Shown piece after piece: positions 26,947 to 35,102 of a stretch of 55,701 nt of DNA (position 1 is its first letter; every line of letters starts with the position of its first letter). Where the stretch lies: the NCBI GenBank assembly GCA_001464375.1, contig LNEW01000102.1:1-55701 (forward strand). Reading direction: 5' to 3'. A program made the position numbers and the translations under genes. A model generated the notes under the pieces. That model saw only the letters and a program-made list of their open reading frames with translations. It ran no database searches and was not told the DNA's origin. This stretch comes from Rhodospirillales bacterium Ga0074136 (lineage in GTDB: Bacteria; Pseudomonadota; Alphaproteobacteria; Acetobacterales; Acetobacteraceae).

Positions 26947-28665
26947 TCATCGCCGCACCGGCCGGTCCGGTGATGCGGCGGGCGCGTCCGCCCCGGGCCG
27001 GGGACTGCCGCTGCCCACCCACCACCGCGTCTCCGCCTCTGCCGGGGGTTCGGCGGGCGCGGCGGCGCCCCTCGCGCCATCCGGCAGCGCCGTCAGCCCT
27101 GCCATGCGCGCCCGCACCCGCTCCATATCCGTCAGCGCCCCGGCGTAGCGCGGCGCCAGCCCCAGCACCGCTGCCAGCGGCAACAGCCAGATGATGCGCG
27201 CGCCATACCGGTCCACCGGCGCCGACAGCGCGCCGGTCGCGAAGGCATTCACCGCCACCGCCACCAGCAGCCCCACCACCAGCGCCACGCGCACCCGGTC
27301 GCCGCGCCACAGCGCCAGCACCAGGCCGGCCAGCGCAAGCAGCAGGCTGGCCAGCAGCACCGGGCGATGCGGCAGCAGGAAGGGCGCGGCCAGCGCCGGC
27401 AGCGCGCCGCGCATCTGCGCCCCCGCATCGAAGGCAGCCAGTTCACCCGGCGGCAGCGCCGCGATGGCGCGCCGGGCCGAGGCCGCGAGATGCCGGTTCC
27501 CCAGCGTGTCCCCCACCGCGACCATGCCCGCCTGCGCGACCGTGTTGCGTGCCATGGCGGCGGCGACCGCGCCGGGGCGTTCGCGCAGCGTGCGCATCAC
27601 GATCTCGCTGGCCTCGGGCGCCAGGCGCATCGCCCCCATCGGGATCGGCGTGCCGTTCGGCCTGCGGTTGGGCGGGCCCTCGGCGCTCCAGAGGAAATGA
27701 TCGCTGTCCATCGGCATGCGCGCGGCGAAGCCGCACAGGTGCCAGCCCGCGCGCGGGCAGCCGAAGCGAATGGTCATCGCCGCCGGCCCATCCGCCTGCA
27801 ACCGCGCCAGCAGGAACACCGCGCCATGCGGCGACAGCGTGGGCTTGCCGAAGGCCCAGGCATTGGCCGCGACCAGCGCGCCCGCGGCGATCGCCACCGG
27901 CAGCGCGGCGCGCAGCGGTGCCACGATGCCGCGCGTCGCCAGCGCGATGAACCCGACCAGCGCCAGCGCCGTGGGCAGGTGCGACAGATGCGCCGCCACC
28001 GCGAAGGCCCCCAGCAGCACCAGCCACCAGGCTTCGGCGCGCGACAGCCTGTCCCGCGCGAGGCCCAGCAGCAGCAGGCAGACCGGCGCGACTGCGGCAA
28101 AGACATCCGGCATCAGCGTCGAAGCGAACCAGGGCAGCGACGTCAGCCCCGCCATCCCGGCACACAGCGCGACATGGGCACCCGGCGTGATGCCCCCGCG
28201 CGCCGCGCGCTGCGCCAGCCACAGCAGGTGCGACAGCACCAGCGCCTGCCCCGCCAGCGCCGGCCACAGCGACCAGCCCCAGTGCAGCCCGTGCAGGAAG
28301 GCGCCATAGGCCGGCGTCTTGTCCCACGGCCATTCCGGAAACAACGTCTGGCCGAGGTAGGAGACGCTGTCGATGAAGACCAGCGGGTAGCCGTTCAGCA
28401 GCGCCGGCCAGGCCAGCAGCACCGCGCCAACCACGATGGCGGCCGCGGGCAGGGCGCGGCGCAGCACGGGCAGGACGCGCCCGCGAGGAGCCTCGGCTTC
28501 CCGTCGCAGCGATGCCCCGCCTGGTGCGGCTTCGCCCGGCGGCGTCGCAGCTTCGCCCGCCTGCCCGGCTGCCGCGCCTCCCGGTGCGTCCGACACCGCT
28601 GGGCCGCCAGGAGCGATCGCACCGCCCGGCCCGCGCCCTGCGCCTGTGCCGGCCGTCCCGCTCAT
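26947..28665 (-). CDS. Polytopic membrane protein of unknown function, paralogue 2
   Basis: The 572-residue protein starts at an ATG overlapping the stop of its neighbour (ATGA). An N-terminal Gly/Ala/Pro-rich segment (about 1-70) is followed by about ten hydrophobic helices. It shares with the upstream paralogue LLAWPALLNGYPLVF, SPHGAVFLLARLQADGPAA, GCPRAGWHLCGFA, a D-F-L-W motif in DSDHFLWSAEG, and TLMPDVFA. Multi-helix proteins with a large periplasmic loop between two membrane blocks often act on lipid-linked substrates, but I recognise no named family here. The paralogue has no equivalent of the long N-terminal and C-terminal (WWVGSGSPRPGADAPAA) low-complexity tails. Confidence 0.75.
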   Translation of the reverse strand: MSGTAGTGAGRGPGGAIAPGGPAVSDAPGGAAAGQAGEAATPPGEAAPGGASLRREAEAPRGRVLPVLRRALPAAAIVVGAVLLAWPALLNGYPLVFIDSVSYLGQTLFPEWPWDKTPAYGAFLHGLHWGWSLWPALAGQALVLSHLLWLAQRAARGGITPGAHVALCAGMAGLTSLPWFASTLMPDVFAAVAPVCLLLLGLARDRLSRAEAWWLVLLGAFAVAAHLSHLPTALALVGFIALATRGIVAPLRAALPVAIAAGALVAANAWAFGKPTLSPHGAVFLLARLQADGPAAMTIRFGCPRAGWHLCGFAARMPMDSDHFLWSAEGPPNRRPNGTPIPMGAMRLAPEASEIVMRTLRERPGAVAAAMARNTVAQAGMVAVGDTLGNRHLAASARRAIAALPPGELAAFDAGAQMRGALPALAAPFLLPHRPVLLASLLLALAGLVLALWRGDRVRVALVVGLLVAVAVNAFATGALSAPVDRYGARIIWLLPLAAVLGLAPRYAGALTDMERVRARMAGLTALPDGARGAAAPAEPPAEAETRWWVGSGSPRPGADAPAASPDRPVRR

Positions 28666-30023
28666 GGCGCCGCATCGCGCGCCGGCGCGGCCACCGCGCG
28701 GCGCGGCAACAGCAGCACCAGCGCGCCCACCGGCAGCAGCCACGCGATGCGCGCCTGGTAGCGCGGGAAAACGCCCGACAACCCGCCGGTCGCCGCCGCA
28801 TTCCCCACCACGCCCACGATGATCGCCGCCAGCAGGCCGATGCGCACCGAATCGCGCGCCCGCACGGCGCGCCAGCCCGCCAGCCCGAGCAGCGGCAGCG
28901 CTGCCAGCAGCATCGGCGCGTGGATCGGCGCCACCGGCATCACCGCCGCGCGCAAGGCCCCGCGGGGCTGCAATGCCGCGTCATAATCGGCCAGTTCCCG
29001 CGGCGGAAAGCCCTCCGCGACGCGCGGGCGCAGCGCGGCGACCAGGTTGTCGGCCCCCAGCGTGTCGCCGATGCCGGTTGTCACAAGTTGCATGATCGTA
29101 TTGTGCAGGATCGCGCGCCCCACCGCGACCGGGTATGCGCGCAGCGTCTCGCCCACGATGCGCCCGGCCTCCGCCGACAGCAGCGCGCCACCCAGGAAGC
29201 GCGGCGTGCCGTCTGGCGCGCGGTTCACCGGGCTGCCGGCATCCCATAGGAAGTCGTTGGCATCCATCGGCAGCCGGTCGGCGAAGGCGCACAGGTACCA
29301 GCCGGCATCGGGGCAGCGCGCGCCGATCACCGCCGCCGCCGGCCCATCCGCCTGGAGGCGCGCCAGGAGGAAGGTCGCGCCATGCGGGGAGAGCACCGCG
29401 CGCGCATGCCCGACAAGGTTGGTCGCCAGCAGCAGCGCCACTGCCGCCGCCAGCGGCACCGCCGCCAGCGCCGCGCCGCGCCAGCACAGGCCCAGCAGCG
29501 GCAGCAGCGCGACCGCCAGCGCCAGCGGCAGGTGCGAAAGATGCGCCGCGGTGCCGACCGTCCCCAGCACCAGCAGCCAGGCGACCTCGCCACGCGACAG
29601 CCGCCGCCAGGCGAAGCCCAGCAGCGCCAGCGCCAGCACCACCACCGGCGCGAAGATGTCGGGCATCAGCATCGCGACGGTGAAGGGTGCCGTGGTCAGT
29701 GCCGCCACGGCGCAGACCAGCAGCTGTGCCGCCGGCGTCGCGCCGCCGCGCAGCACGCGCTGCGTGACCCACAACAGGTGCGACACCACCAGCGCCTGCG
29801 CCGCCAGCGGCAGCCACAGGCTGACGCGCCAATGGAACAGGTGCAGCACGGGCCCATAGACCCAGGGCTTGTCCCACAACATCAGCGGGCCAAGGGTCTG
29901 GTGCAGGAAGCCGCCGGTGTCGCTGAACACCAGGGGGTAGCCGTTGAGCAGCGCCGGCCAGGCCAGCAGCAGCGCGCCGGCCAGGATGGCGGCCGCGCCC
30001 GGCAACCTGCCGCGCAGGCTCAC
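28662..30023 (-). CDS. Polytopic membrane protein of unknown function, paralogue 1
   Basis: The 453-residue protein starts at a GTG overlapping the VOC gene stop (GTGA). About ten hydrophobic segments are visible. It is clearly a paralogue of the next gene: LLAWPALLNGYPLVFSDTGG, ALVVSHLLWVTQRV, MLMPDIFAP, SPHGATFLLARLQADGP, CPDAGWYLCAFADRLPMDAN and DFLWDAGSPVNR all have counterparts. The conserved Cys pair in the central loop (CP.AGW.LC) could form a disulfide outside the cytoplasm. The function is unknown. The pair is translationally chained to the molybdopterin synthase genes. Confidence 0.75.
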   Translation of the reverse strand: MSLRGRLPGAAAILAGALLLAWPALLNGYPLVFSDTGGFLHQTLGPLMLWDKPWVYGPVLHLFHWRVSLWLPLAAQALVVSHLLWVTQRVLRGGATPAAQLLVCAVAALTTAPFTVAMLMPDIFAPVVVLALALLGFAWRRLSRGEVAWLLVLGTVGTAAHLSHLPLALAVALLPLLGLCWRGAALAAVPLAAAVALLLATNLVGHARAVLSPHGATFLLARLQADGPAAAVIGARCPDAGWYLCAFADRLPMDANDFLWDAGSPVNRAPDGTPRFLGGALLSAEAGRIVGETLRAYPVAVGRAILHNTIMQLVTTGIGDTLGADNLVAALRPRVAEGFPPRELADYDAALQPRGALRAAVMPVAPIHAPMLLAALPLLGLAGWRAVRARDSVRIGLLAAIIVGVVGNAAATGGLSGVFPRYQARIAWLLPVGALVLLLPRRAVAAPARDAAP

Positions 30024-30391
30024 CCCGCCGCCGCCAGCGCCAGCACGTTCCCCTCGGGATCGGCCACATGCATCTCGAAGTCGCCGCAGGGTCGCAGGCC
30101 GGGCGCGTCCAGCACCGCCACATGCGACATCAGCAGCCGGCGATGCCAGCGTTCCACCTCGTCGCGCGAGGCCAGGTGGAAGCGCAGCATGACCCCCGGC
30201 GTGCCCTCGCGCGGGAACAGCGCGTCGCCGCGCGCGCGCAGCACCAGTGCCAGCGCACCGAGGTCGAAGCGCACGGAACCGGCGCCCGCCTCGGCCGGCG
30301 AGCGTTCCAGGATGCGCTCGTAGAAGCCGCGCTGGCGCGTCACGTCGCGGCAGGGGATGACAACCTCCGCCAGGGTCAGGGCGGGCGTCAC
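30020..30391 (-). CDS. VOC (glyoxalase/bleomycin-resistance-like) family protein
   Basis: The 123-residue single-domain protein opens with LAEVVIPCRDVTRQRGFYER, the usual first beta-alpha unit of VOC proteins. It ends with GDFEMHVADPEGNVLALA, the conserved D-P-E/D-G-N motif. It overlaps moaE by four bases (ATGA) and the downstream membrane-protein gene by four bases (GTGA). Metal ligands cannot be assigned with certainty. Substrate unknown. Confidence 0.83.
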   Translation of the reverse strand: MTPALTLAEVVIPCRDVTRQRGFYERILERSPAEAGAGSVRFDLGALALVLRARGDALFPREGTPGVMLRFHLASRDEVERWHRRLLMSHVAVLDAPGLRPCGDFEMHVADPEGNVLALAAAG

Positions 30392-30867
30392 GCCTTCGCC
30401 CGGCCGGCGGCGGCGGCGTCCTGCGTCCAGCGCGCCGTCGCTGCATCATCCTCGGCGCGCGCCGCCACCCAGCGATGCGTGCCCGCGGCGAATTCCTCGC
30501 GCTTCCAGAACGGCGCGCTGGTCTTCAGCCAGTCGATCAGGAAGGCGCAGGCTTCGAGCGCCGCCGCGCGATGTGCCGAGGCGGTCAGCACCAGCACGAT
30601 GCCTTCTCCCGGCAGGATGCGCCCGACGCGATGGATGACGGTGCAGCCGGTCAGCGGCCAGCGCGCCTGCGCCTGGTCCACGATGCGCCCGATCGCGCGC
30701 TCGGTCATGCCGGGATAGTGCTCCAGTACCAGCGCCGCCAGCCCGTCATCGGCACGACAGACACCGAGGAACGACCCGACCCCACCCACATCCGTGCGCC
30801 CGGCCGTCAGCGCCGCGGTCTCGGCGGCGATGTCGAAGGGGGCGTCCTGCACCAGGACCCGGGCCAT
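30388..30867 (-). CDS. moaE: Molybdopterin synthase catalytic subunit MoaE
   Basis: The 159-residue protein has VGSFLGVCRADDGLAALVLEHYPGM, the CTVIHRVGRILPGEGIVLV core and the active-site region TSAPFWKREEF with the catalytic Lys. It transfers sulfur from thiocarboxylated MoaD to cyclic pyranopterin monophosphate to make molybdopterin. The ATG at 30867 is one base from the moaD stop, so the subunits are made together. The Ala-rich C-terminal tail is longer than usual. Confidence 0.92.
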   Translation of the reverse strand: MARVLVQDAPFDIAAETAALTAGRTDVGGVGSFLGVCRADDGLAALVLEHYPGMTERAIGRIVDQAQARWPLTGCTVIHRVGRILPGEGIVLVLTASAHRAAALEACAFLIDWLKTSAPFWKREEFAAGTHRWVAARAEDDAATARWTQDAAAAGRAKA

Positions 30868-30868
30868 G

Positions 30869-31120
30869 TCAGCCGCCGGTGACGGGGGGGAAGAAGGCGA
30901 CCTCGTCATTCGCCGCGACGGGATGGTCGGGGGTTGCGAAATCCTGGTTCACCGCGGCGCGGAGTTGCTTCGGGTCGGCGAAGGCCGCCGCGTGCCCGGG
31001 CGTGCGGGTGGCCAGCCAGCCGACCAGCGCGGCCACGTCGCGCACCTCGGCCGGCGGGGACACGTCCTCCTCGGCGACGCCGACCTTCTGCCGCACCCAG
31101 GCGAAATACAGCACGCGCAT
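30869..31120 (-). CDS. moaD: Molybdopterin synthase sulfur-carrier subunit MoaD
   Basis: The 83-residue ubiquitin-like protein starts MRVLYFAWVRQKVGVAEE and ends FFPPVTGG. The C-terminal Gly-Gly is the site adenylated and thiocarboxylated in MoaD. It sits directly before moaE and five bases after the lipoprotein gene. Length and ending are normal for the family. Confidence 0.93.
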   Translation of the reverse strand: MRVLYFAWVRQKVGVAEEDVSPPAEVRDVAALVGWLATRTPGHAAAFADPKQLRAAVNQDFATPDHPVAANDEVAFFPPVTGG

Positions 31121-31125
31121 GGCGG

Positions 31126-31797
31126 CTATCGCGGCGTCGGCACGGTGGTCACGCGCCCGCCCGGCTGGATGATGGTGGTGTTGCCGCCATCCTGGATGGC
31201 GACGCCGCCGGCCGGATTGCCCGGCTGCGTGTAGGTCTGGATGCGGCCGGTGCCCGTGACCACGCCCGGCGGTTCGCCCGGAATGGTCACCACGCGGCTG
31301 GTTTCGCGCGGCGGCACCGCGAGGGGGCGCACCGGCGGCAGGGGCGCGGAGACGCGCGCGCGCTCGGGCTCCGGGATCGGTGTGACGATCGAAGGCGGTG
31401 TCGAGCTGCCCTGCGGGCGCACCCGGTCGGCACAGCCGTCGCCGCGGCAGCGCGTGCCGCCCTCCGTGGGCGGGGCGACCGCCGCATCGATGCCCGGCCG
31501 CGCCACCGGCGCGTAGCTCGGGATCCCGGTCATCGCGGCCTCGGGCGAGGTGGGCCGCGAACTGATGAGGGCGCTGGCTGTCCGGCGCAGCTCCGCGGGG
31601 TCCTCGCTGCGCAGGGTGACGAATTCCGGATTGCCGCCGGTCACCCGCTGGACCGTCAGGCTGTCCCCCAGCACCGCCGGCCTGCTGGAGCCATTCCAGG
31701 AGGGCTGCCAGTCCGGCCCGCAGCCAGCCAGCGCCAGCGCCAGTCCGAGGGTTCCGCCCGCCATTGCGCGTCGCATCGCTGTCCGCCCCGCCATCAT
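31126..31797 (-). CDS. Proline-rich lipoprotein of unknown function
   Basis: About 223 residues from the ATG at 31797 (ATGs at 31794 and 31776 are also possible). A lipoprotein signal is visible: [19 protein letters not shown] with the lipobox Cys near residue 26. The mature part is rich in Pro, Thr and Gly. It contains [22 protein letters not shown] and a Cys pair ([11 protein letters not shown]) and ends in a repeated Gly/Thr/Pro stretch. No family recognised. It lies between pgsA and moaD in the same direction, with 32 and five bases of spacing. Confidence 0.75.
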   Translation of the reverse strand: MMAGRTAMRRAMAGGTLGLALALAGCGPDWQPSWNGSSRPAVLGDSLTVQRVTGGNPEFVTLRSEDPAELRRTASALISSRPTSPEAAMTGIPSYAPVARPGIDAAVAPPTEGGTRCRGDGCADRVRPQGSSTPPSIVTPIPEPERARVSAPLPPVRPLAVPPRETSRVVTIPGEPPGVVTGTGRIQTYTQPGNPAGGVAIQDGGNTTIIQPGGRVTTVPTPR

Positions 31798-31829
31798 GGG
31801 TTGCAAGATGAGCCCGCCACGCGTGCCGC

Positions 31830-32453
31830 TCAAGGGCGCGCGGGCGTCTCCCCGGTATCGGCCGCCGCGCTGGCCGCCGCATCGGCCTGGCCGGCATGGT
31901 TCAGCCCGGCCTGGAGGTAGTCCCAGCCGGTGGCGAGCGTGAGCGCCGCGGCCAGCCAGAGCCCGACCTCGCCGATCAGCGATACCGGCAGGAAGCCGAG
32001 CCCGATCGTGTGCGCGCCGGTGTCGCCGGCCAGCAGGGTGCCGACCGCGCCCATCTGGAAGCCGGTCTTCCACTTCGCCAGCTTGGTCACCGGCAGGCCG
32101 ACACGCAGCTCCGCCAGGTATTCGCGCAGGCCCGAGACCGCGATCTCGCGCAGCATGATCACGATGGCGGGATACAGCGCGGCATGGGAGATCCGGTCGA
32201 GCCCGACCAGCACCATCAGCGCCGCGCCGACCAGCAGCTTGTCGGCGATCGGGTCCAGCATGCGCCCGAAGGAGGAGGTGACCCCACGGTCGCGGGCGAT
32301 CTTGCCGTCGAAATAGTCGGTGATGCCGGCGGCGGCGAAGACGGTGCAGGCCGCCATGTCGGCCCAGGGCGCGCCGATCGCGGCAAACGCCACCAGCACC
32401 GGGATGGCGGCGATGCGCGAGACGGTCAGCAGATTGGGAAGGTCGGTCGGCAT
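31830..32453 (-). CDS. pgsA: CDP-diacylglycerol--glycerol-3-phosphate 3-phosphatidyltransferase
   Basis: The 207-residue inner-membrane enzyme has about five helices. The CDP-alcohol phosphotransferase motif D-x2-DG-x2-AR-x8-G-x3-D-x3-D is complete (from [12 protein letters not shown] to [11 protein letters not shown]). The N-terminus [20 protein letters not shown] and KTGFQM are typical of PgsA. It makes phosphatidylglycerophosphate for phosphatidylglycerol synthesis. The Ala-rich C-terminal tail (about 25 residues) is not part of the fold. The ATG lies 14 bases after the restored stop of uvrC, the usual uvrC-pgsA order in alphaproteobacteria. Confidence 0.93.
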   Translation of the reverse strand: MPTDLPNLLTVSRIAAIPVLVAFAAIGAPWADMAACTVFAAAGITDYFDGKIARDRGVTSSFGRMLDPIADKLLVGAALMVLVGLDRISHAALYPAIVIMLREIAVSGLREYLAELRVGLPVTKLAKWKTGFQMGAVGTLLAGDTGAHTIGLGFLPVSLIGEVGLWLAAALTLATGWDYLQAGLNHAGQADAAASAAADTGETPARP

Positions 32454-32467
32454 GGCGCGACCCCTGC

Positions 32468-34446
32468 TTAGCCGGTCCGCTCGCGCGGGGCCACCGTCGC
32501 GCCGGGGGGGGACGGGTCTGTCGCGCCGGGGGGCGCAGAGGCTGTCGCACCGGGGCGCGCAGGGGCTGACGCGCCGGGGCGCGCGGGCGCCGTCGCGCCG
32601 GGGTTGAAATGCTCGTGGATGCGCCGCGCCACCGCCGGGCCGATCCCCGGGCAGGCGCCCCCGCCTGCCGCACCCCGCGCGCCGAGCCGAAATGGTTCAG
32701 CAGCCGCCGCTTGATGGCGGTGCCCACGCCCGGAATGTCGTCCAGCTCCGACTTCGTCAGCGTCTTCGACCGCCCGGCGCGATGCGCCGAGATGGCGAAG
32801 CGGTGCGCCTCGTCGCGCAGCCGCTGCAGGTAATACAGCACCGGGTCACGCGGCGGCAGCTGCACCGGCGCGCGCCCGGCCATGTGGAACCATTCGCGCC
32901 CGGCGTCGCGGTCCGGGCCCTTGGCCACCGCGACCAGCGGCACGTCCTCCACGCCCAGTTCCGCCATGACCGATTGCGCGGCCGAGAGCTGGCCCGCGCC
33001 GCCATCGATCAGCACCAGGTCGGGCCAGGTATCGGCCTCGCGCGTCGGGTCCTCGCGCAGCGCACGGCCGAAGCGACGTTCGAAGACCTCCCGCATCATG
33101 GCGAAGTCGTCATTGCCCGGCGCGACCTTGATCGAGAACTTGCGATAGCCCTGCTTAATGAATCCCGACGGGCCGGCCACCACCATGACGCCATAGGGGT
33201 TCGCCCCCTGGATGTGGCTGTTGTCGTAGATCTCGATGCGTTCGGGCGCGCCTGGCAGGCCGAACATCGCCCCGACGCCGTCCAGCAGCTGCGCCTGGGC
33301 GGTGCCCTCCGCCAGGCGGCGTTCCAGGGCTTCGCGCGCATTGGTGGCGGCGTGCTCCACCACCGACTTCTTGTCGCCGCGCTGCGGGCGGTGCAGCTCC
33401 ACGCGCCGGCCGGCCTTGAGGCTCAGTGCCTCGGCGATCAGCGCCGCCTCGGCCGGGTCGTGCGACAGCAGCACCAGCGGCGGCGGCGGCAGGTCGTCGT
33501 ACAGTTGCGCCAGGAAGGTCGCCATCACCTCCTCCGCGGTCTGGTCCTGCTTCGCGGTGGTCAGGAAATACGGCCGGTTGCCGTTGTTGCGCCCGCCGCG
33601 GAAGAAGAACACCTGCACGCAGGCCTGCCCGGCGGCCTGGTGCAGCGCCACCACGTCGGCGTCGCCCACGCCATCGAGGTTCACCCGGTCATGGCCCTGC
33701 ACATGGGTCAGGCCGCGGATGCGGTCGCGCAGGGCGGCCGCACGCTCGAATTCCAGGTTCCCGGCCGCCGTCTCCATCTCCGCGGCCAGGCGCTTCTGGA
33801 TCGATGGCGTGCCGCCCGACAGGAACTCCTTCGCCTCGCGCACCAGGTCGCGATAGCCGTCCTGGCTGATCCGCTCGACGCAGGGTGCCGAGCAGCGCTT
33901 GATCTGGAACAACAAGCAGGGTCGCGTGCGGACGTCGAACACTGTGTCGCGGCAGGACCGCAGCAGGAAGACGCGCTGCAACGCCGTGATGGTCTGGTTC
34001 ACCGCCCAGACCGACGCGAAGGGTCCGTAGTAGGCCGCCCCCTTGCGCCGTTCCCCGCGATGCTTGGCGATCTGCGGATAGGGGTGGTCGTCCGACAGCA
34101 TCAGCCACGGATAGGATTTGTCGTCGCGCAGCACGATGTTGAAGCGCGGTCGGAGGCGCTTGATGAAATTCGCTTCGAGCAGCAGCGCTTCCGCTTCGGA
34201 CGCGGTGGTGACGACCTCCAGGCTGCGCGTCTCGAACACCATGCGCCGCAGCCGTTCGGACAGGCGCGAGACCTGCGTGTAGGACGTCACGCGTTTGCGC
34301 AGCGACCGGGCCTTGCCGACATACAGGGCATCGCCCTTGGCATCGAGCATGCGATACACGCCGGGCGCGAGCGGAAGGGTCGCCAGCGCGGCCTCGATCA
34401 CCGCAAGGCCGTCGGTCGGCAGCGGAATTGCGTCGGTGCCGATCAT
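32468..34446 (-). CDS. uvrC: Excinuclease ABC subunit C (UvrC), probable frameshift near the 3' end
   Basis: UvrC makes the dual incisions in nucleotide excision repair. The frame from 34446 contains the GIY-YIG domain ([20 protein letters not shown]), the UVR helix ([17 protein letters not shown]) and the C-terminal nuclease domain ([16 protein letters not shown]). The first half of the helix-hairpin-helix is present too ([20 protein letters not shown]). After SARGVRQAG the frame becomes Arg/Pro-rich and would run on through pgsA and the lipoprotein gene without a stop. In the alternate frame the missing HhH end is found intact: [20 protein letters not shown], then a TAA at 32468. Spacing relative to the family suggests about 13 bases missing near 32660. 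Either the gene is damaged or the sequence has an error. Confidence 0.85.
32496..32605. repeat. 24-base tandem repeat in the 3' end of uvrC
   Basis: Four full 24-base units start at 32496, 32520, 32544 and 32568, each opening with a variant of GTCGCGCCGGGG on the plus strand. A partial fifth unit starts at 32592. In the restored uvrC frame (minus strand) each unit encodes an octapeptide beginning PGA(T/S): [36 protein letters not shown]. The repeat forms an Ala/Pro-rich tail after the HhH domain. That it keeps an octapeptide pattern only in the alternate frame supports this being the original reading frame. Confidence 0.85.
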
Positions 34447-34709
34447 GCCGGTGGATTGTCCACGAGTCCTGTGGATAAGTCTGTGGGGGAAGTGCGGGGC
34501 ATCGGCGCCCGGGCCTTGTTACAGTACGGTTTCGTCGACTTGCCGTAGATTTGGGCGGTCGGCGATGTTTTCGCTATATATCTGATTTTCCACGTAAAAA
34601 TCCCCTTGCTCCCGCCGCTGGAATAGGTCAAGCCGGATTCTGTGCTTGACGCCACCCCTGGCAAGTGGGCGGCCAGGGCGCGGTGGACAAATCGCGCCGG
34701 GCGCCTGTT
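34447..34709. promoter_or_regulatory. uvrC-folB intergenic region: DnaA-box match, AT-rich segment, hairpin
   Basis: No protein gene is visible. A perfect DnaA-box consensus (TTATCCACA on the minus strand, 34470-34478) lies about 24 bases before the uvrC start. It is next to a small palindrome, GTGGATTGTCCAC (34451-34463). An AT-rich stretch (34564-34605), rare in this GC-rich window, is the best place for the uvrC promoter. A 7-bp hairpin, GTCAAGC/GCTTGAC (34627-34650), carries a loop resembling the conserved 3' end of RNase P RNA (ACAGAATCCGG on the minus strand). Only about 80 bases separate it from folB, too short for rnpB. Confidence 0.4.
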
Positions 34710-35102
34710 TCAAAATCGCGTCCTTTCAACGACAACGCCGACACTCGTCACATCCGGCAGCACGTCCGGCTTCTCGATCGATACGCGCACGCGTTGCACG
34801 CGCGCATCGCCCAGCAGCGCCAGCGCGATGCGTTCGGCGAGGGTCTCGGCCAGGCGAACATGCCCCGCCGCGGCGATGCGCCGCGCCGTCGCGGCCACCA
34901 CGCCATAATCCACCACGCGCGAAAGCGTGTCCGGCCCTTCGTGCGATGGCGCGGATTCGTCGCTGACCGCGAGATCGATTCCGATCACCACACGTTGCGG
35001 CTGTGCATGTTCGTGTGCATGCACGCCCAGCAGCGCCTGCACCGTCAATCCGCGCACGAAGACGTGCCGCAGGCCGCGCGCGGCATCGGGGGCGAAGCTC
35101 AT
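34710..35102 (-). CDS. folB: Dihydroneopterin aldolase FolB
   Basis: The 130-residue protein has HVFVRGLTVQALLGVHAHEHA (catalytic Glu), RVVDYGVVAATARRIAA, LAETLAERIALALL and VSIEKPDVLPDVTSVGV (catalytic Lys). It converts dihydroneopterin to 6-hydroxymethyl-dihydropterin in folate synthesis. The ATG overlaps the stop of the upstream pteridine-reductase-like gene (ATGA), so the two are coupled, and both act on pterins. Confidence 0.9.
   Translation of the reverse strand: MSFAPDAARGLRHVFVRGLTVQALLGVHAHEHAQPQRVVIGIDLAVSDESAPSHEGPDTLSRVVDYGVVAATARRIAAAGHVRLAETLAERIALALLGDARVQRVRVSIEKPDVLPDVTSVGVVVERTRF

Noticed and set aside
32496..32605. CRISPR array
   Set aside because: The repeats are directly adjacent 24-base units without spacers and lie in coding sequence. 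No cas genes are in the window.
31126..34446. A single 1106-residue minus-strand frame covering uvrC, pgsA and the lipoprotein gene
   Set aside because: Only its ends match known proteins. The middle is an off-frame reading of pgsA. A frameshift near 32660 explains it better.
34447..34500. Chromosome replication origin
   Set aside because: Only one perfect DnaA box was seen. There is no box cluster, no large AT-rich unwinding region and no dnaA, parAB or hemE neighbour.
34627..34709. A complete rnpB gene
   Set aside because: Only the 3'-terminal motif is similar. FolB coding sequence begins 60 bases away, leaving no space for the catalytic core.
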